A stretch of 30,843 nucleotides of DNA from Paludibacter sp. UBA5753 (GTDB lineage: Bacteria > Bacteroidota > Bacteroidia > Bacteroidales > Paludibacteraceae): contig DIFH01000038.1 of NCBI GenBank assembly GCA_002427615.1, positions 1 through 30,843 of the forward strand, read 5' to 3'. Under the pieces are notes generated by a model. It was not told where the DNA came from and did not search any database. It worked only from the letters and a program-made list of their open reading frames with translations. Numbering within the stretch: position 1 is the first letter of the stretch; the number at the start of each line of letters is the position of its first letter. Below, one piece after another: positions 8,737 to 16,421 of the stretch. The position numbers and the translations under genes are program-made.

Positions 8737-9120
8737 ATAAAAAATAAAAAAATCTTATTGTTTTTAAATAACGTGCTTTATTATAGACGATTAGCATTAG
8801 CAAAAAAGATTTATAGTTAACATTATTTAAACATTTACCAAGGATATAGGTTGGTGATACAAAAAAGTATAATTGCATTATCACTTGAATATCAAATTAT
8901 TAAAAAGAATAATAATTTTAATATAGGATATGTCGTTACTCTATAAACCCATTTATTCAAACGTATCAAGAATAATAAAGACTCAATTATCGCCTAATAC
9001 TTTTATAGTATGCCTTTTAATAAGATTTTTTTTGTATCAGGCTTTTCAAAACGCCACCCTACTCTTTCATGCTAAATTTTGATTCATTAAAAATCAATCT
9101 ATAACACTTTCAACTATTTT
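8737..9120. other. AT-rich intergenic stretch without recognised features
   Basis: About 380 bases with strong AT bias between the divergent exporter and cold-shock genes. Both strands are broken by stops at short intervals. GATACAAAAAAG near 8856 and TTTTTTGTATC near 9030 are complementary pieces that could pair, but no gene or known RNA is visible. Confidence 0.5.
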
Positions 9121-9123
9121 TTG

Positions 9124-9131
9124 TATCTTTG
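9124..9131 (+). promoter_or_regulatory. Promoter -7 element of the cold-shock-domain gene
   Basis: TATCTTTG matches TAnnTTTG, and is followed by GCAC where the transcript should start. No convincing -33 TTG is present. The resulting leader of about 155 bases is long, as is usual for cold-shock protein mRNAs in other bacteria. Confidence 0.6.
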
Positions 9132-9293
9132 CACGAAGACATAAAAACAGGTCAACAAGTTGAGCAATCATTCAATTCACATCACATCGAATCGGTTTTA
9201 TATAAACTGTTCTCAATCCTCAGCATATAACTCCCACTCCTTGATCGCATCGAACGATACCGACATCATTTTTAAAATTATATAAGAAAATTA

Positions 9294-9740
9294 ATGGCAA
9301 AATCTCAAAACACTTTTATCAAACAGGAAAACGAGAAAAAACGTTTAAAAAGAAACAAAGAAAAACAACTAAGAAAAGAAGAACGCAAATTAAATCCTTC
9401 GAGCGGAGGTTTCGATAACATGATTGCCTATGTCGATGAAAACGGAAATCTCACCAACACGCCACCGGATCCCGCAAAGAAGAAAAAGATTGATGCATCT
9501 ACCATTGAAATAGGCGTTGCAAGAAGAGAAGATCAAGAAGTTCCTGCTGTTCGAAACGGACGTGTCGACTTTTATGATGATTCCAAAGGATTTGGATTTA
9601 TAAAAGAAACCGGTACCCAGGAAAAATATTTTGTCCACGTTAACGGCTTGATCGACAGCATAAAAGAAGGCGATACTGTTTCCTTTGAACTTGAACAGGG
9701 GCGAAGAGGTATTAATGCGGTTCGTGTAAAGAAAGTTTAG
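9294..9740 (+). CDS. Cold-shock-domain nucleic-acid-binding protein
   Basis: 148 residues. The C-terminal 60 or so residues (about 88-148) are a cold-shock OB fold: GRVDFYDDSKGFGFIKE contains RNP1 (KGFGFI), and KYFVHVNGL contains RNP2. The N-terminal half is a very basic, lysine-rich tail (EKKRLKRNKEKQLRKEERKLN) followed by a linker, an arrangement common in Bacteroidetes that differs from the 70-residue CspA. It should bind single-stranded RNA or DNA in the cytoplasm as an RNA chaperone. It is monocistronic, with a promoter and a long leader upstream and a large stem-loop repeat downstream. Confidence 0.94.
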   Translation: MAKSQNTFIKQENEKKRLKRNKEKQLRKEERKLNPSSGGFDNMIAYVDENGNLTNTPPDPAKKKKIDASTIEIGVARREDQEVPAVRNGRVDFYDDSKGFGFIKETGTQEKYFVHVNGLIDSIKEGDTVSFELEQGRRGINAVRVKKV

Positions 9741-9865
9741 ATTCGTTCCATGTGAAGGGTTGAACAGGTTGATTAAGTTCATCACTTAATTGGTTCATCC
9801 CGTCAAATGGACCTTACTTCGTTTCGATTGTTCGATTGGTTAATCAGTTTATCGGCTGTTATTTA

Positions 9866-9988
9866 GTGTTTGCAAGAAAACGCCAATCTCTGCGTTGCAC
9901 TCGCAGCAAAAACTACTCATTTACCAGAGTAAACTCCGTTTTTTTGCTGTTTCGTGCGCCTTGACCTTGACGTTTTCTTATCAAACAC
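9866..9988. repeat. 123-base long stem-loop repeat element
   Basis: The outer arms GTGTTTGCAAGAAAACGCC (from 9866) and the complement of 9967-9988 pair nearly end to end. Inner arms 9892-9913 and 9938-9959 also pair, and TTTAC-CAGA-GTAAA (9920-9933) caps the structure. The gap between the convergent cold-shock and aminotransferase genes contains nothing else. Parts recur at 22823-22844 and, inverted, at 26062-26103 (39 of 42 identical to 9876-9917), so this is a dispersed MITE-like or REP-like element and not only a local terminator. Confidence 0.8.
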
Positions 9989-10095
9989 CGAGTTTTCTTT
10001 CAAGCACTATTTAATACCCTCATATTTTTTGTATCACCCCCTGTTTTTTTTTGAGTCTCAAATTTCTTTTTGTTTTTAATTATATTTTCCCAGTA

Positions 10096-11283
10096 CTACC
10101 TACTCCCAACTATTTTTTCCACAGCATCCTTTAGTTGCTTCATTGCCTGTTCCAACACTTTTCTCGCACAGGCTACATTCAATCTCAAATGATATTCACC
10201 CCCCGGACCGAAAACAGTTCCTTTGTTCAGTCCCAAGCCTGCCTCCAGCGAAAAGAATTTATGCAATTCATCGGTTTCCATGCCTAAATCTTTGCAATTG
10301 AGCCAAACCAGAAATGAAGCTTCAGGAATCATGGCTACTATTTGCGGAATATTTTTTTCGAGATAGTCTTTGACAAAATCAATATTCGCCTTCACATAAT
10401 CGAGCATTTGCACACGCCATTCTTCGCCACTTTCATACGCAGCAACTGCCCCGATATAAGCAAATATATTCCCGGAGTTCATTTCCGAAGCTTCCAGAAA
10501 TTCTGCAAATCTATGTCGTAACTTAGCATTCGGAATAATATATTCCGAGCTGATTAAGCCCGGCATATTAAACACTTTAGTTGGCGCCATAAATGTAACC
10601 GTATTATTCTCAGCCCATTCCGAAACAGTTGCCAACGGTGTATGAACCCCGTTACCGGGTAAAACCATATCGGCATGAATTTCGTCCGAAATAATCGTTA
10701 CCTGATGCTTTTCGCAAACGGCTGCAAATTGTTCAAGTTCTTTACGCGTCCATACCCGACCTCCCGGATTGTGCGGATTGCAAAGAATAAGAAGCCTGGT
10801 TTTTGCAGTAAATTTTTGCTCCAAATCCTCGAAATCCATTACGTACTTACCATTCTCTTCTTTCAATTGATTGTAAACCAGCGTCCGATGATTGTTTTGC
10901 ACTACGTGGAAAAACGGGTAATAAACCGGAGGTTGTACAATAATCTCATCTCCTTCTTCCGTCAGGCTTTGCACCGCAAAAGCAAGTCCGGGAACGATAC
11001 CCGGCAGAAATCCGATCCATTCACATTTCACATCCCAATTATGATGATCCGTTATCCATTTTTGCATTATAGGATAAAAATTCGCCGGAGGCACGGTATA
11101 ACCCAAAATAGGGTGTTCCAACCGCCGGCGAATGGCGGTTAAAATAAAATCCGGTGTACGGAAATCCATATCGGCTACCCATAAAGGCAACACTTCTTCA
11201 GTGCCGAAAAGCGCTTTACAACGCTCAACTTTCACAGCATTGGTATCTTTACGATCAATTATTTCGTCAAAATTATACAACAT
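10096..11283 (-). CDS. MalY/PatB family PLP-dependent aminotransferase / C-S lyase
   Basis: 395 residues, the family length. It opens with YNFDEIIDRKDTNAVKVERC and PLWVADMDFRTPDFI, which is diagnostic of the MalY/PatB group. CNPHNPGGRVW and ISDEIHADMVLPG supply cofactor-binding residues, and MAPTKVFNMPGL carries the Schiff-base lysine. The C-terminal HLRLNVAC holds the carboxylate-binding arginine. Known relatives cleave cystathionine or other cysteine S-conjugates to pyruvate, ammonia and a thiol in the cytoplasm. The gene stands alone, convergent with the cold-shock gene. A HisC-like role next to hisB was considered and is less likely from the MalY-type N-terminus. Confidence 0.92.
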   Translation of the reverse strand: MLYNFDEIIDRKDTNAVKVERCKALFGTEEVLPLWVADMDFRTPDFILTAIRRRLEHPILGYTVPPANFYPIMQKWITDHHNWDVKCEWIGFLPGIVPGLAFAVQSLTEEGDEIIVQPPVYYPFFHVVQNNHRTLVYNQLKEENGKYVMDFEDLEQKFTAKTRLLILCNPHNPGGRVWTRKELEQFAAVCEKHQVTIISDEIHADMVLPGNGVHTPLATVSEWAENNTVTFMAPTKVFNMPGLISSEYIIPNAKLRHRFAEFLEASEMNSGNIFAYIGAVAAYESGEEWRVQMLDYVKANIDFVKDYLEKNIPQIVAMIPEASFLVWLNCKDLGMETDELHKFFSLEAGLGLNKGTVFGPGGEYHLRLNVACARKVLEQAMKQLKDAVEKIVGSR

Positions 11284-11380
11284 GAGAAAATTTACAATTT
11301 ATTGATTTATAATACAATTAATAGACTTTGATTTACTATTTTCCCGCATTTGGCGCAGAAAAATATTCTTCGAATCACCT

Positions 11381-12994
11381 TTATGGAAATGTGGTGAACT
11401 CCACAATCGGCTTCCCAATGCAGGCATTAGGCATGGGAATATTTAAAATTCGCGATAAAGTCGGGGCAATATCCGTAACCTGATAGGGAGTTGTTACTAC
11501 CTGGGGCTTGAGTTGCCAACCGTAAAAATAAAAAGGTGAATAGGACACGATAGCGTTTGATTCTCCGACCGGATTCAGTTTTTCATCCACTTCGAGCCAA
11601 CCCGGGAGCAAAGTTATAATTACATCTCCCGCGCTGTTTTTATGGACTGAGTTTCGCAAGCGAGCCATTTCCGACTGCGAATTTCCACCCACACCCAACA
11701 CTTGCCAGGTAGGAGAAGCAGATTGAACGCCTTCGAAATCCAGCATGAAATCGCAAACTGCTTGTTGCACTTCTTTGAAATTCAGTTTTTTCTCTTCTAT
11801 TTTCTGTTTATTTAAAAATATATTCTTCCCGTAATAACCTGTTATCCAACCTTCTTGTCCATAAAGCGCCATTAAGTAGGAATTAACCAAAGCCATTGAC
11901 CGATTGGCGCTGAAATAGCCTGCAGGGATATTGTTCTCGCCTAATTCAGTCGGCGAATGAACATCTGTCTGGTTTCCAAACATAAAAACCAATGTTTTAT
12001 CCAATCCTACTTTGGTGTCGATTTGTTGTAAAAGATACTGTATTTCTTTATCGAGCCTCAAATACATATCTTCCTTTTCTGCCGACTGCAATGAAAAAAA
12101 CTTTTCGTGCGGTGTGCGGACTGTAAATTGAAGCATGATCATGTCAGGTACGTTATCGGCTCCCAACTTTTCCTGCTCAATGATTTTAAGACCTAAATCA
12201 ACTACCAGCGAATTGGCGGCAGGCGTGTTTTTAAGAATAGTTACCGAAGAGTTTTTGGATTTTTTTTCAGCCGGATGATACTCAAAGGCGGCAAGATTAC
12301 TGTTTTTCGAAGCAGCTAAATACGTTTGAATGGCATATAAAGGTTTCCATACACGGGTTGAAAGAGTTTTAAAACCTCCGTTCACATTCATCTCATCTGC
12401 CATTCGATTCAAACCCTCGCGGTAATAACCGGTTGTTACCCATTTCATGTAAACATCATCGATCCACGCCACACTTTTTGCAGTATGTCCGCCCAACATG
12501 ACAGCCTCTTCAGGATCAATGGCAACGACATAACTTTTCGCTTTATTGGGAAATGCCAAGGTCAATTCATCTAAAACAGTACTCGACAACAAATTATGCG
12601 CCGAAACTGTTTCGGTTGTTCCTATCCCGATTTCCTGGTCATCCCATATTATTGATTGCACTCTGTCGTTAATTCTATTAAAATACTTATCGCCCACAAC
12701 CCCATGATAAAAAGGAACAGAACCGGTCATCACAGTAGCAATATCCGACGAATTTCCCGCCGAAACTATATTGTAACTTAAATTTTTCAGATTTACCCCC
12801 TGATTGGTAATCTTTTTAAAACCGCCCGGGTCAAAATAACCGGACAGCAAATCCAAATGTTTTTGTTGCAATCCATCAATCATGATGCCAACCACCAAAC
12901 GTGGACGTTCTACCGCCGTAGACTGAGCGCAAATACTCCCAATGAAAAAAAAGAAAGTAATGGTCAGAAAAATATCTTTAAAAAATGATTTCAT
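11381..12994 (-). CDS. Alkaline-phosphatase-superfamily protein (PafA-like), probably catalytically degenerate
   Basis: 537 residues with a signal peptide (FFKDIFLTITFFFFIGSICAQ), so exported. The fold is that of PafA-type phosphatases: LVVGIMIDGLQ, the nucleophile region NIVSAGNSSDIATVMTGSVP, DPEEAVMLGGHTAKSVAWIDD, YLRLDKEI, GENNIPAGYFSANRSM and the final TDIAPTLSRILNIPMPNACIGKP. Compared with PafA as I remember it, several zinc ligands seem replaced: the Asp-His of the TADH motif reads FGNQTDVH (Asn-Gln), the late His before the FYGW motif reads Tyr, and the DYxGH aspartate is not evident. The nucleophile position would be Ser. Hydrolytic activity is therefore doubtful. The gene starts 36 bases after hisB and is probably cotranscribed with it. 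Confidence 0.87.
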   Translation of the reverse strand: MKSFFKDIFLTITFFFFIGSICAQSTAVERPRLVVGIMIDGLQQKHLDLLSGYFDPGGFKKITNQGVNLKNLSYNIVSAGNSSDIATVMTGSVPFYHGVVGDKYFNRINDRVQSIIWDDQEIGIGTTETVSAHNLLSSTVLDELTLAFPNKAKSYVVAIDPEEAVMLGGHTAKSVAWIDDVYMKWVTTGYYREGLNRMADEMNVNGGFKTLSTRVWKPLYAIQTYLAASKNSNLAAFEYHPAEKKSKNSSVTILKNTPAANSLVVDLGLKIIEQEKLGADNVPDMIMLQFTVRTPHEKFFSLQSAEKEDMYLRLDKEIQYLLQQIDTKVGLDKTLVFMFGNQTDVHSPTELGENNIPAGYFSANRSMALVNSYLMALYGQEGWITGYYGKNIFLNKQKIEEKKLNFKEVQQAVCDFMLDFEGVQSASPTWQVLGVGGNSQSEMARLRNSVHKNSAGDVIITLLPGWLEVDEKLNPVGESNAIVSYSPFYFYGWQLKPQVVTTPYQVTDIAPTLSRILNIPMPNACIGKPIVEFTTFP

Positions 12995-13030
12995 TCAAAA
13001 TCGTAAATTGTCAATGAATAAATTGTAAAT

Positions 13031-14179
13031 TTAGAGTACGCCTTTCGTCGACGGTAATTCATATTGATAAATATCGCGTTTCACAGCCATTTTTATCGAT
13101 TTTGCCAAGGCTTTGAAAATTCCTTCAATCTTGTGGTGTTCGTTATCGCCTTCTGCTTTGATATTTAAATTCATTTTGGCAGCATCGCTAAACGATTTAA
13201 AAAAATGCAACAACATTTCGGTAGGGAAATCGCCAACATATTCGCGCTTAAACTCAGCCTGATAAACCAACCAGGGCCGACCGCCAAAATCCAATGCAAC
13301 AGCACACAAATTATCGTCCATTGGCAAGCAAAAGCCATAGCGCTCAATTCCCCGTTTATCTCCCAAAGCTTTTCCGAAAGCCTCGCCCAATGCCAAAGCG
13401 GTATCTTCAATGGTATGATGTTCGTCGATTTCCAAATCGCCCTTCACTTGAATTGTTAAGTCGCAGCCCGAATGTTTTCCGATTTGATCCAACATATGAT
13501 CGAAAAACTTTAACCCTGTATTTATATTGCATTTACCTGAACCATCCAAATTCAGTTGGATGAAAACATCCGTTTCTTTTGTAGTGCGTTTAATCGTTAC
13601 TTGGCGTTCGCCGGCAAAAAGGAATTCTGCAACTCTGTCCCAACTCACAGTTTGCAAAGCGCAATAATCAATCAATCCGTTTTCTGCCAGAATTTTAGTA
13701 TCATCGCTCATAAAAATTGCTTTACAACCAAGATTTTTAGCCAGCTTCACGTCTGTAATTCTGTCACCAATAACGAATGAACCCTGCAAATCATATTGTT
13801 CCGAGAAATATTCCGTCAACATACCAACGCCCGGTTTACGGGTCGTTAAATTATCCTCTGGAAACGATTTGTCGATAAATATTTTATCAAATTCAATGCC
13901 TTCTCCTTTTAAAATCCGCAAAAACATTCCCTGTACAGCATCAAAATTCTCCTGTGGGTAAACATCCGTTCCCAATCCATCCTGATTGGTAACCAAAGCC
14001 CATTCAAAATCAAGTTTCTGACGGATAAAATACAAATTACGAATTACTCCGGGGAGAAACTCAATTTGTTCTACTTTATCTACCTGAAAAGTTACCTGCG
14101 GTTCCATGATGATGGTGCCATCCCTGTCAATAAAAAGAACTTTTCGTTTATTTAATTTGTTATTTTGAAAATCAGCCAT
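13031..14179 (-). CDS. hisB: Bifunctional histidinol-phosphatase / imidazoleglycerol-phosphate dehydratase
   Basis: 382 residues, catalysing steps of histidine synthesis in the cytoplasm. The N-terminal HAD phosphatase (about 12-180) shows the nucleophile motif LFIDRDGTI, the conserved VTNQDGLGT, RKPGVGM, and GDRITDVKLA. The C-terminal dehydratase (about 195-382) has the manganese-binding histidine motifs FFDHMLDQIGKHSG, DEHHTIEDTA and DNEHHKIEGIFK. The Cys/His zinc loop known from the E. coli phosphatase domain is absent here (SFPEDNLTTRKP). No other his gene lies nearby, so it is separated from the pathway genes in this window. The start codon ATG at 14179 is 39 bases from a good promoter -7 element. 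Confidence 0.96.
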   Translation of the reverse strand: MADFQNNKLNKRKVLFIDRDGTIIMEPQVTFQVDKVEQIEFLPGVIRNLYFIRQKLDFEWALVTNQDGLGTDVYPQENFDAVQGMFLRILKGEGIEFDKIFIDKSFPEDNLTTRKPGVGMLTEYFSEQYDLQGSFVIGDRITDVKLAKNLGCKAIFMSDDTKILAENGLIDYCALQTVSWDRVAEFLFAGERQVTIKRTTKETDVFIQLNLDGSGKCNINTGLKFFDHMLDQIGKHSGCDLTIQVKGDLEIDEHHTIEDTALALGEAFGKALGDKRGIERYGFCLPMDDNLCAVALDFGGRPWLVYQAEFKREYVGDFPTEMLLHFFKSFSDAAKMNLNIKAEGDNEHHKIEGIFKALAKSIKMAVKRDIYQYELPSTKGVL

Positions 14180-14217
14180 GACATCTAATCGTTAAATAAT
14201 AAAAACCAGAAAGTTTA

Positions 14218-14225
14218 CAAAAATA
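14218..14225 (-). promoter_or_regulatory. Promoter -7 element of hisB
   Basis: On the minus strand TATTTTTG fits TAnnTTTG and lies about 39 bases before the hisB ATG. The -33 box is not clear. Confidence 0.5.
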
Positions 14226-14330
14226 GTTCATTTTTACGTGATAAGAAAATGAAAAACAACAGAGAACGCATAAATTAAAATTTCTTTAAAATTATAATCA
14301 GAAATAAATGGACAATAAGAATTAAGTTTG

Positions 14331-14338
14331 TACTTTTG
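14331..14338 (+). promoter_or_regulatory. Promoter -7 element of the AspT-type transporter gene
   Basis: TACTTTTG fits TAnnTTTG and is followed by GCAGTC, a typical start region. It lies 64 bases before the ATG at 14403. The divergent hisB promoter is about 110 bases away. Confidence 0.6.
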
Positions 14339-14402
14339 CAGTCAATTCTCAATGAGGTATTATTAAACATTATCTTTTTAGAAATCAAATATTTATTTAA
14401 TC

Positions 14403-16076
14403 ATGGAATGGTTAACATCTCTTCTTAATGAGGAAAGTATCGCTCGCATTATTTTGGTTTATGCTTTTGTGATTTCTCTGGGAGTCATGTTAGGAAAAGT
14501 TAAAATATTCGGCATATCGCTCGGAGTAACTTTTGTGTTGTTCGTAGGCATCGCTGTCGGCCATTTTGGATTCACAATCAACGATGAAGTTTTGCACTTT
14601 ATCAGGGAATTCGGACTGATTTTATTTATTTTTTCCATTGGTTTACAGGTAGGTCCGGGATTTTTTTCTTCGTTTAAAGAAGGAGGAATGAAACTCAACC
14701 TGCTTGCTTCTGTAATTGTATTGCTGAGCGTGGCAACGACCATTGGATTGTATTATGCCTTCAGCGGACGAATACCGATGGCTATGTTAGTAGGCATTCT
14801 TTCGGGTGCGGTAACCAACACTCCCGGCTTAGGCGCCGCCCAGGAAGCCTTGCGCCAGTTACACGATGCCGGCCAGATCACCGAAATTCCCCAAATTGCA
14901 TTGGGGTACGCGGTAGCATATCCGCTGGGTGTAATGGGAATCATTCTTTCGTTGATTTTTATACGTTTCATTTTCAAAATCAATTTTGCCGATGAAACAA
15001 AAAAACTACACGAAGCAAACGAATCAAACGCTGAAGTTTTCAAAGTTATAAGTATCAAAGTACAATCGAAAGCCGTTGATGGGAAAAATCTCTCCCAGAT
15101 ACACAAACTGATTGGACGTAAGTTTGTAGTCTCACGCCAGTTAAGCGGAAACACCTTTACCGTTCCGAACGGAAAAACAATTATCAGAAACGGAGATATT
15201 ATTCGGGTCGTTACCACCGAAGCCGATGCCGAAGCAATTATTGCAATCATGGGTGAAGAAATTGAGTATGACTGGAAAGAATCGGAAAACAAGATGATTT
15301 CACGCCGCATTGTGATTACCCGTAGCGTGATTAACGGTAAAACACTCGGTTCACTCAAGCTTCGCTCGGTTAATGTGAATTGCACCCGCGTTATCCGTTC
15401 GGGTTTCGATTTGCTGGCAAATCCGAATCTGGTTTTACAGGTGGGCGACCGTGTAGTTGTAGTAGGCGATCCCGAATCGATTAAACGCGTCGAAACGATG
15501 CTCGGAAACACACTGAAACGTCTTGATGAACCTCACATTATTACCATATTTGTCGGCATTTTCTTAGGAATTCTATTTGGCAGTATTCCAATTTTTATTC
15601 CCGGAATGCCAATGCCTGTAAAATTAGGACTGGCAGGCGGACCGCTTGTAGTAGCCATTTTACTGGGTCGTTTCGGCTCCAAACTGAAACTGATCACCTA
15701 CACCACCCAAAGCGCCAACCTTATGTTACGCGAAATCGGGATTACCCTTTTCCTTGCCAGCGTGGGACTTGCCTCAGGTGGTAAATTTGTGGAAACTGTG
15801 GTTTCGGGCAACGGGCTGTTATGGATACTCTGTGGATTTATTATCACCACATTACCGTTGCTGATTGTCGGCATTGCTGGCCGCAAGTTTATGAAATTAA
15901 ATTATTATACACTCATGGGATTGCTTTCGGGAAGTATGACCGATCCTCCTGCCCTCGCCTATTCAAACTCAATTGCAGGAAACGATGCGCCTTCCATTTC
16001 ATATTCTACCGTTTATCCTTTGACCATGTTCCTGAGGGTAATTCTGGCGCAGATACTGATTCTGGCGTTTGTGTAA
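14403..16076 (+). CDS. Putative transporter, AspT/YidE/YbjL family with RCK_C domains
   Basis: 557 residues, the family length (about 550). It has two homologous membrane halves: the first (about 10-190) with GVMLGKVKIFGISLGVTFVLFVGIAVGHFG and GAVTNTPGLGAAQEAL, the second (about 380-557) with FVGIFLGILFGSIPIF and SGSMTDPPALAYSNS. Between them lie two RCK_C/TrkA-C ligand-binding domains (about 210-290 and 295-375, FTVPNGKTIIRNGDIIRVV and LVLQVGDRVVVVGDPESI). Members include the aspartate:alanine exchanger AspT; most, such as YidE, have no assigned substrate. An inner-membrane exchanger of small anions is a fair guess. It is monocistronic from its own promoter. Confidence 0.93.
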   Translation: MEWLTSLLNEESIARIILVYAFVISLGVMLGKVKIFGISLGVTFVLFVGIAVGHFGFTINDEVLHFIREFGLILFIFSIGLQVGPGFFSSFKEGGMKLNLLASVIVLLSVATTIGLYYAFSGRIPMAMLVGILSGAVTNTPGLGAAQEALRQLHDAGQITEIPQIALGYAVAYPLGVMGIILSLIFIRFIFKINFADETKKLHEANESNAEVFKVISIKVQSKAVDGKNLSQIHKLIGRKFVVSRQLSGNTFTVPNGKTIIRNGDIIRVVTTEADAEAIIAIMGEEIEYDWKESENKMISRRIVITRSVINGKTLGSLKLRSVNVNCTRVIRSGFDLLANPNLVLQVGDRVVVVGDPESIKRVETMLGNTLKRLDEPHIITIFVGIFLGILFGSIPIFIPGMPMPVKLGLAGGPLVVAILLGRFGSKLKLITYTTQSANLMLREIGITLFLASVGLASGGKFVETVVSGNGLLWILCGFIITTLPLLIVGIAGRKFMKLNYYTLMGLLSGSMTDPPALAYSNSIAGNDAPSISYSTVYPLTMFLRVILAQILILAFV

Positions 16077-16208
16077 GCTCTCAATTTTGAAAGAAAAATT
16101 AAAATCCGGCTTCTGATAAAATTTTAGATTTACCAAAACGGGCCATCGAATTTTCGGTTGTCCGTCTTTTTGAATCTGTAAACGCTAAACAGTTCAGTCC
16201 ATTAACGA

Positions 16209-16421
16209 TTGGCTTTGGATTTCAAGAAGTTTAAAGCTCAATATGAACCCGTTGAAGCATTTAAACTAAAATTAGCTCACGACCGATTTCTGATTTTCGA
16301 TAGTACTGAACGCTATCACATTGGCGTTTCACTTAATGATTTAGTCAAAAAATAGTTTGCCTTTTCGAAAATGGACTTGGAAGTATTACCTTTGCTGAGC
16401 AAAATTCAAGAATATAGTTAA
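16209..16421 (+). pseudogene. Remnant of an ORF6N-type protein (C-terminal PLD-like region)
   Basis: The frame from 16209 reads LALDFKKFKAQYEPVEAF, then LAHDRFLIFD, YHIGVSLNDLVKK, a TAG stop at 16353-16355, then FAFSKMDLEVLPLLSKIQ and TAA at 16419. This follows the C-terminus common to ORF6N-type DNA-binding proteins of Bacteroidetes as I know it (HDRFLIID...YHIGASLKDLGKKWFAFSKM). The TAG stands where Trp (TGG) is expected, a one-base nonsense change. Further upstream NAKQFSP (about 16183) may be the same gene in another frame. No N-terminal domain remains. It ends on the base before the mutS2 start. Confidence 0.72.
16387..16394 (+). promoter_or_regulatory. Possible mutS2 promoter -7 element inside the gene remnant
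   Basis: TACCTTTG fits TAnnTTTG, 27 bases before the mutS2 ATG. It lies in the old coding sequence (VLPLLSK) of the ORF6N-type remnant. The -33 box is weak, so a chance match is possible. Confidence 0.35.

Noticed and set aside
9390..9785. Minus-strand frame of 131 codons across the cold-shock gene
   Set aside because: It is antisense to a well-supported cold-shock domain and resembles no family I know.
10096..11283. Histidinol-phosphate aminotransferase (hisC) near hisB
   Set aside because: The N-terminus (YNFDEIIDRKDTNAVK, PLWVADMDF) is of the MalY/PatB type, and the gene is separated from hisB by another gene.
14753..15511. Long minus-strand open frame of 252 codons inside the AspT-type transporter gene
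   Set aside because: It is antisense to a clear transporter, and its composition (runs of Ser, Arg, Ile) is typical of a shadow frame.
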